Shown here: piece after piece, positions 57,298 through 64,000 of the stretch
Layout of the letters: every line of letters starts with the position of its first letter
Numbering within the stretch: the first letter of the stretch is position 1
From: Thinopyrum elongatum
Taxonomy: Eukaryota > Streptophyta > Magnoliopsida > Poales > Poaceae
Reading direction: 5' to 3'
DNA length: 64,000 nucleotides
Assembly (NCBI GenBank): GCA_011799875.1
Contig: CM022302.1
Span: 202,412,086 to 202,476,085 of the forward strand
Notes under the pieces: model-generated
Databases searched by the model: none
What the model saw: only the letters and a program-made list of their open reading frames with translations
Told to the model about the DNA's origin: nothing
Translations under genes and position numbers: made by a program

Positions 57298-58910
57298 GCC
57301 GCCCCCCCTCCTCGGCCACGGCAGTGAGGCCCTCCCCCTCCTTCTTTTCTCTCCGTCCCGACGCTCACCGCTCGGTCGCCGCGCTCCCGCCTCGCCTTGC
57401 TTGCCTCCGGCCGCTCCCGAGCCCCGCCCTGCTCGCTGCCTGTGCCTACCGCCGTGGCTGCCACGCCCGGCGCTGCTCCCCCCTTGCCTGCCCGTTGCTG
57501 CGGCTGCGCTACTGCTTGCTACGGTCGCCGCCGCTGCGGCTCCCTGTTCCTGCCCCTTCCTCCGTTGCTGTTCGCGCCCGCCGTGGCCACGCTCGGGCCG
57601 CACCGGGCCGTTCCCTGGGCCGCCCACCCACGTGCCCGCCTGACTCCGCCCGGCCCGCGTGCCGGCGCGCCCCCGCTCGCGCCCCCTGCCCCTCGCCGGC
57701 TCTGCCCGCTGCTGCCACTGCCCTTTGCCCCGCCCCCCCTCCCCGCTGCGCCGCTTCCGCCGGCGGCCGCTTCTGGCCGCGCCCGCCCAGGCCGAAGCTC
57801 TCTCCCCTGGTAGCCTCGGGCGCTCGCCGGGCGCCCGCACCCGTTTTGCCCGCACGCCTGCTGCCCGGTTGGCCCTATGGGCCACTGACCCTGGGGCCCA
57901 GCCCCCATTTTTTTTAAAAATAAATAAATAAAGATTTAAAAAAATTATAAATAAATAAATAAATAGTAGTATAATTAATTAACTTAATTAACCTTGCTTA
58001 ATTAGCCTAATTAACTAAATTAGTTAATTTAACACTGTTAGATTAGTTAGGTCGCTGACAGTGAGGTCCCACATGGCAGTTGACCAGTCAATTGACTGGT
58101 TGACTGCTGACGTCATGATGGCATCAGGCTGACGTCATAATTCTATTTTTTCAAATTAAATTAAATAATAACAATTTCAAAAAATGTTGAAAACTTTAAA
58201 AATTAATATAAAATAATCCGTAACTCGGATGAAAATACTTTATACATTAAAGTTGCTCAGAAAAATATGACCAGTCCGAATACGCACTCCGTTTGTCTGC
58301 CACACGTCCCTAGCATAGCGAACATGGAACCATCCCCCTCCGTTTCATCTGTCCGAAAAGGCCAAACTTCGGGAAAACATTCCCGGATGTTTTTCCCCTT
58401 CGCCGGTATCGTGTAACACTGCGTTAGAACACCCCTAGCACCGCATATCGTCATGTCATGCTTAGTGTTGCACTTGTGTGCTTTATATTTACTGTTTCTT
58501 CCCCCTCTTCTCTCCGGTAGACCTCGAGACTGATGCTGCCCCTGTGATCGACTACGTCATCGACGACCCTTCTTCCCTTTCAGCAGAGCTTCCAGGCAAG
58601 CAAACCCCCCTTGATCATTCTGATATCGCCCATTCCATTCTCTCTCATGCTTGCATTAGATTTTGCTACTGTAATTGATTGCTCATATTTGATGCATAGC
58701 CTGCTTTTGTAACCTGCTCTTGTACCTTACCTGCTTATCCTAAACTGCCTAGTATAGGTTGTTTAGTGATCCATCAGTGACCCCTCACCTTGTCCCAGTT
58801 GCCCCGGCTTGATGACCGATGAATCGATCAACGTGATCGATGTCCAGAGCCCGACACATCACCTCACCCCCCCCTTTAGTTGTATGACTCTGTAGAACTA
58901 CTATCGAGTG

Positions 58911-59107
58911 CCGAGGGTGATACCTCGTAACACACTCCTGATGATATCTCTGTAGGTAGCTAATCGGTCGTGGTCTATCGAGGGTGATTCCTCCTTCACC
59001 ACTCCCGATGATGACTCTGTCGTTCAACACCTCTAGTGTGAACCTCGAGGGTGATTCCTCCTAAGTTCGCCATGAGGATTACATCGAGTGGAATCCATCA
59101 AGGGTGA
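58911..59107 (-). promoter_or_regulatory. Four spaced TCACCCTCGA motifs in the minus-strand LTR
   Basis: Reverse-complement copies at 58911, 58978, 59045 and 59098, spaced 67, 67 and 53 bp, mirroring the series at 45171-45370 in the opposite LTR. Confidence 0.5.
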
Positions 59108-60531
59108 TTCCTCGGTTTTCCCCCTTGATGTTTTGGACACACGGTTACCCAGACTTTACTTTAGACCTTTGTTAAAGTCGGGTCGACCCCGAGGGGTACC
59201 CGCGAGAGATACCTATGAAAGTCGGGTGGGCCCGGAGAGCACCCGCGAGAGTTATGATGGCGGCTGGCTATTAGCGGTACCACCCAGGAGGTGGTGGTAG
59301 CTCCGGACTTGTTTCGACAGCCGTCACTTCAAATTAAGAATGCACTAATAGGTTTGGGTATTTGTTCTGAGTTGGCCACTGGCCTATACGCACTAACCAC
59401 CACGTAGGAACAGTTATGGGCACTCGGCGTCGTACGTTTCTTCCGAAAGCTCTGTCAGACATCCAGTTCAGCATTGCATCACGGCCTGGTCGGTACCCCA
59501 GAGAAGGTGGCCTGGATCGCCCTGAACGCAATGACCCAGAGTGCAAAGGGCAATGGGCCAAGACCCCGGAGTGCTTAGGATGTAGACCGGCGGGGACCTC
59601 TCTGCGGAGCCTAGGTAGGACTACGACGTGTTGATCTTCCGAGGCCGGGCATGACCCAGGAAAGTGTGTCCGACCAGAGTAATCAAGCATGTTGGGTAAT
59701 GTGGTGCACCCCTACAGGGAAGTTATCTATTCGAATAGTTGTGTCCACGGTAATGGACGCTCGGAGTTGTATCCCGATCTATTACAACTAGAAATGGATA
59801 CTTGAGATATGAGATGGATATGATGGCTCCGGGATTGCTTTCTCGCAGGGAGTCGAGGAAGGATCTCTGGGCGTTAATGCTACAACATACTTGTTAATTA
59901 TAAAATACTATTCCATACTCTTCTGAATGCTGCAAGATGCTTGAAGATGCTAGTCTTCGATAGGCTAGGCTTTCCCCCTCCTCCTTTGGCATTCTGCAGT
60001 TCAGTCCACAGATACAGCTCATTCCTTTGATACCGATGCATACTTAGCATAGTTCTGATGTAAGTCTTGCGAGTACTTTGGATGAGTACTCACGGTTGCT
60101 TTGATACCTCTTTTCCCCCTATCCCCGGTTGTTGTGATCAGATGGTGGATCCCAGGAGCCAACTGCCCCCGTCGACTACTACTACTACCCTGAGGGTGCC
60201 TACTACTACGCGGAGGTCACCGACGACCAGGAGTAGTTAGGAGGTCCCAGGCAGGAGGCCTTGCCTTTTCGATCTGTATCGTGTTTGTGCTAGCCATTTT
60301 ATGGCACCTTGTTTAACTTTATGTCTGTACTCAGATATTATTGCTTCCGCTGACTCGTGTGTTTTCGAGCTTATGTATTCGAGCCCTCGAGGCCCCTGGC
60401 TTGTAATATAAAGCTTGTATTATTTCAATTTGTGTCTAGAGTTGTGTTGTGATATCTTCCCGTGAGTCCCTGATCTTGATCATACATGTTTGCGTGTATG
60501 ATCAGTGTACGATTGACTCGGGGGCGTCACA

Positions 60532-61490
60532 ACAGCAATGTTTGCGCAGATGGAGCAAGCAGGAGGAGAGGGGTCTAGTCAGGGGGAGGGATCCCGCAAT
60601 AGAATGTGAGTATGGGAGTGTTACCCTAATTCATACCTTACTCTAAAGGACTAGATGCAAAGACCAGCAACTCAACACGACGATGCAACCGCAAATTCAA
60701 CAAAGCAAACATACAGAACAAAAAATTGCAAAAGGCTCAGATTGGTTCGCATATGATGATCTAACCCCCTTTTTTTTTTCGTGGACTGTAGATATGAAGA
60801 ACATATGCGATCTAGAGTACGAAAAACTGGAAAATCTCACCAAGCAACCTGGAAATCTGATACCACTTGATAGAGGCGAAGGTGTCCCGTCTTTTGATGA
60901 GAACTATCATTTTTGGTGGAAGTCGACTTTGATGAACCGACTACGAAAGACGTCGCGCCTTAGCCGTCGTTAAACCAACTCTAAGAGGTTATTAATCACG
61001 GTGCAGCACGATCAACCTGACCACGAGGGTCTATTTCTTGTAGGAAAATGAAGAATAAGCAAGAAACTGATATTGCAATCTGGATATTATGAATTTAAGA
61101 GGAAAACTTTATTGATCAAAATGGGGTTCTGAAACGTCTTGGCCTGGTCATTCGGCACAAACAAAGTACGTGCGTTGCACTAAGACAAATTTTAATATAA
61201 ATAAAACCTAAGCCTAATCGGTGCCTTAAGGGATGTATTTATACGGGAGAAGAGAGAGGATTTCATCCACCTTTGGCAAGGTGGGACTAAAACACCTCCT
61301 GAGTCATTTCCCCTACAATACAGACTCTAAAAACAACCTATGAAATATCATTCAAAATTACATGGGTCTGGCCCAAAAATAAGGTGGTGTAACTCCGATA
61401 TTAAGCTATGGATGAAATTTATGAAAGATCATCTTGTATACCTCGTCCATGTCCTTGTATATCATCATGGTGGCTGCAAAGTGCTGAAAA
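60532..61490. other. Unassigned ~950 bp between the large LTR and the Copia LTR
   Basis: Should continue the remnant interrupted at 43084; a short frame runs across the restored junction to a stop near 60645. After that I see AT-rich sequence with a T-run (60770-60780) and a 96-codon frame (60683-60973) without a known domain. No transposon termini placed. Confidence 0.45.
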
Positions 61491-63254
61491 TGTTGGAAAT
61501 ATGCCCTAGAGGCAATAATAAATTGGTTATTATCGTATTTCCTTATTCATGATAAAGGTTTATTATTCATGCTAGAATTGTATTGAGCGAAAACTTAAAT
61601 ACATGTGTGAATACAAAAACAAATACTATGTCCCTAGTAAGCCTCTACTAGACTAACTCGTTGATCAAAGATGGTTAAGGTTTCCTAACCATAGACATGA
61701 GTTGTCATTTGATAACAGGATCACATCATTAGGAGAATGATGTGATGGACAAGACCCAACCATAAGGTTAGCAGTTGATCGTATTAGTTTATTGTTATAA
61801 CTTTCTTCATGTCAAGTATCCATTCCTAAGACCATGAGATCGTGCAACTCCCTGACACCATAGGAATACTTAGTGTGTATCCAAACGCCACTTCGTAACT
61901 GGGTGATCATAAAGGTGCTCTACAGGTATCACCGAAGGTGTTTGTTGGGTTGGCACGGATCAAGACTGGGATTTGTCACTCCGTGTGACGGAGAGATATC
62001 TCTGGGCCCTCTCGGTAATACAACATCGTAAAGAGCTAGCAAGCAATGTGCCTAATGAGTTAGTCACGAGATCTTGTATTACGGAACGAGTAAAGAGACT
62101 TGCTGGTAACGAGATTGAACTAGGTATGGAGATACCAACGATCGAATCTCGGGCAAGTAACATATCGCCGGACAAAGGGAATTGCATACGGGATTAACCG
62201 AATCCTTCACATCGTGGTTCAACCGATAAAAGATCTTTGTGGAATATGTAGGAACCAATATGGGCATCCAGCTCCCGCTGTTGGTAATTGAATGGAGAGG
62301 TGTCTCGGTCATGACTACATGATTCCCGAACCCGCAGGGTCGCACGCTTAACGTTCGTTTGACGCTAGAGTACGTATTGGGATATTTGATGATTGGTAAC
62401 CGAATGTTGTTCGGAGTCCTGGATGAGATCCTGGACGTCATGAGGAGTATCAGAATGGTCGAGAGGTAAATATTTATATATGGGAAGTCATATTTTGGGT
62501 TCCGGAAAAAGGTGCAGTTTTTTCGGTATTGTACCGGGAAGCTTCCAGAAGGTTCCGAAGGATTCCGGAGGGGTCTGGAAGTCCACAAGTGGGTCCACCA
62601 TGTCCCAAGGGCTGGCATGGGCTAAGGGGAGGCGCCTTGGCCTTATTGATCTAGGTGCACCAAGTCCTCAAAAGCCCATGTGGCTAGGGAAGGGAAAAAG
62701 GGGAGTCCTAGTAGGAATAGGATTGGACTTGGAGTCCAAGTCCTATCCCCCTTTGGCGCCAGCTCCTTTTAGGAGTAGGGATGGACTCCCAGCCCTCCCA
62801 CACATATAAATATAGGGGAGGGGGCATAGCAAGGGACCCCAATACATTTGCCTTGGCTGCTGCCCCGTCTCTCCCTCCCGGCATAGTTCTCGTCCACGGT
62901 TTTTCGCTTAGTGAAGCCCTGCCGGTATTTCGACTCCACCACCACTAGCACCACCACGCCATCGTGCTGGTTGTGATCCCATCTACTTCTCTACCTTCTC
63001 TTGCTGGATCAAGGAGGAGGAGACGCCATCGAGCCGCACGTGTGCTAAACTCGGAGGTGCCGTCCGTTCGGCACTAGATCGGTTGGATCGTGATCGGATC
63101 GCGAAGAGTACGACTACATCAACCGTGTTATATACGCTTACGCTTTCAGTCTACAAGGGTACATAGACACACTCTCCCCTCTCCTTGATATGATTCTCCT
63201 AGATAGATCTTGGGTGTTCGTAGGATTATTTTTTTCATGCTTCATTCCCCATCA
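61491..63254 (+). mobile_element. 5' LTR of an Angela/BARE-1/WIS-type Copia retrotransposon
   Basis: Starts TGTTGGAAATATGCCCTAGAGG, the well-known LTR start of this abundant Triticeae family, and runs 1764 bp to ...TTCATTCCCCATCA. Followed by a primer-binding-like site. It contains the conserved 'gacaagacccaacc' and 'acggagagatatctctgggccc' blocks and a TATA box at 62805. The candidate 5' target flank is GAAAA. The element body lies beyond the right window edge. Confidence 0.92.
62805..62814 (+). promoter_or_regulatory. TATA box of the Copia LTR
   Basis: TATAAATATA in CACACATATAAATATAGGGGAG, about 440 bp before the LTR end, the expected place for the LTR promoter of BARE-type elements. Confidence 0.65.
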
Positions 63255-64000
63255 GTGGCATCATGAGCTAGGTCTATGCGTAGATGTATATGCACGAGTA
63301 GAACACAAAGAGTTGTGGGTGTTGATGCTCAAATTGCTTACATCTTATGTATTATTTGGATTCGGTGGTATTGTGGGATGAGGCGGCCCGGACCAACCTT
63401 ACTTGTCCATGCACAAGAGACCGGTTCCACCGACAGACATGCAACTTGTTTTGCATAAGGTGGCTAGCGGGTGTCTGTCTCTCCTACTTTAGTTGAATCT
63501 AATTTGACGAAGGCGGTCCTTGTAGAAGGTTAAAAGGAAACTTGATTATCACCATTGTGGCTTTACGTAAGTAAGAACGATTCTTGCTAGTTGCCCATAG
63601 CAGCCACGTAAAATTTGCAACAACAAAGTAGAGGACGTCTAACTTGTTTTTGCACGACATGTTGTGATGTGGTATGGCCAAAATGTGATGTGATATATGT
63701 TGATGTATGAGATGATCATGTTTTGTAATAGGTTCACGACTTGCATGTCGTTGAGTATGGCAACCGGCAGGAGCCATAGGGTTGTCTTTAATTTATTATT
63801 CATCATGTAATTGCTTTATTTTATCACTATGCGTTAGCAATAGTTGTAGAAGCAATAGTTGCCGAGACGACCACGTGACGACACGATGATGGAGATCATG
63901 GTGTTATGCCGGTGATGATGGAGATCATGCCGGTGCTTTGGAGATGGAGATCAAAGGCATGAGATGATAATGGCCATATCATGTCACATATTGATTGCAT
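63255..64000 (+). mobile_element. Copia untranslated leader with altered primer-binding site (runs off the window)
   Basis: The LTR is followed by TGGCATCATGAGCTA (63256-63270), a variant of the initiator-Met tRNA site TGGTATCAGAGC. The rest is the long leader expected before gag in this family. The gag start is not reached by 64000. Short frames in the leader are not annotated as genes. Confidence 0.75.

Larger units (their letters stand above)
43085..60531 (-). mobile_element. Large minus-strand LTR (~4.05 kb), interrupted by two nested insertions
   Basis: In minus orientation it starts TGTGACGCCCCCGAG at 60531 and ends ...CCGGGCGTTACA at 43085. Its pieces are 57303-60531, 47715-47993 and 43085-43620; together about 4046 bp, close to the 4089 bp of the complete same-family LTR at 43621-47709. 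Flanks ACAAC (43080-43084) and ACAGC (60532-60536) are a candidate TSD with one mismatch. No internal region is seen, so it is probably a solo LTR. The interior includes a GC-rich block (57303-57900) that differs strongly from the sister LTR, although the AT-rich and U3-like parts align well. Confidence 0.75.

Noticed and set aside
57295..57931. Several overlapping ~190-codon frames on both strands
   Set aside because: Same GC-rich LTR block effect; no domain.
62480..62809. 109-codon frame in the Copia LTR
   Set aside because: Lies upstream of the LTR TATA box within a known non-coding LTR.
1..64000. Prokaryotic-style systems (operons, toxin-antitoxin, defence islands) and tRNA/rRNA genes
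   Set aside because: Nothing in codon structure, spacing or motifs supports them. Content is wholly plant transposon sequence.

Overview
The window is transposon-dense nuclear DNA from a grass of the wheat tribe (Triticeae: wheat, Aegilops, rye or barley). The best evidence is a near-complete Angela/BARE-1/WIS-type Copia LTR at 61491-63254, CACTA ends built on the TTTGCCGTCTGCC subterminal motif, and several families of Triticeae-type Gypsy LTRs. I found no intact cellular gene, tRNA, rRNA or CRISPR array. Nothing is organised as an operon.

The left two thirds is one ~21 kb block present twice in direct orientation: about 384-21304 and 22485-43347. Each copy holds, in order: the 3' end of a CACTA transposon; a Tat-like Gypsy retrotransposon carrying an antisense gene, with a hAT element in its 3' LTR; ~4 kb of unassigned DNA; two PIF/Harbinger-like elements, each with a broken gene; a solo Gypsy LTR with a perfect target-site duplication (TSD); and the end of a large LTR. 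The copies differ mainly by single-base indels, mostly losses in the left copy and equally dense in coding and non-coding DNA. That is the signature of unpolished long-read sequence rather than evolution. The copies are joined through an inverted segment of ~265 bp tandem repeats (21305-22484). A false duplication in the assembly is the leading explanation, so the right copy should be taken as the reference version.

The right third (43085-60536) is a readable nest. A ~4.05 kb LTR on the minus strand (43085-60531) was invaded by a complete solo LTR of its own family in the opposite orientation (43621-47709, TSD TCCCT). It was also invaded by a minus-strand non-autonomous Gypsy element (47994-57297, TSD GCCGC) that encodes only gag and protease remnants. 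The 3' non-coding region of that element took a solo LTR (50416-52736, TSD ACGAT), which itself took another (51304-52671, TSD ATCTC). Removing each insertion restores a continuous target.

All coding material is transposon-derived and broken: a gag N-terminus, an antisense ORF with a gypsy-type Transposase_28-like domain and a frame-preserving intron, a PIF/Harbinger ORF1-like Myb/NAM-associated protein, a TE-associated acidic protein, and gag-protease. The window ends inside the untranslated leader of the Copia element, whose body lies to the right.
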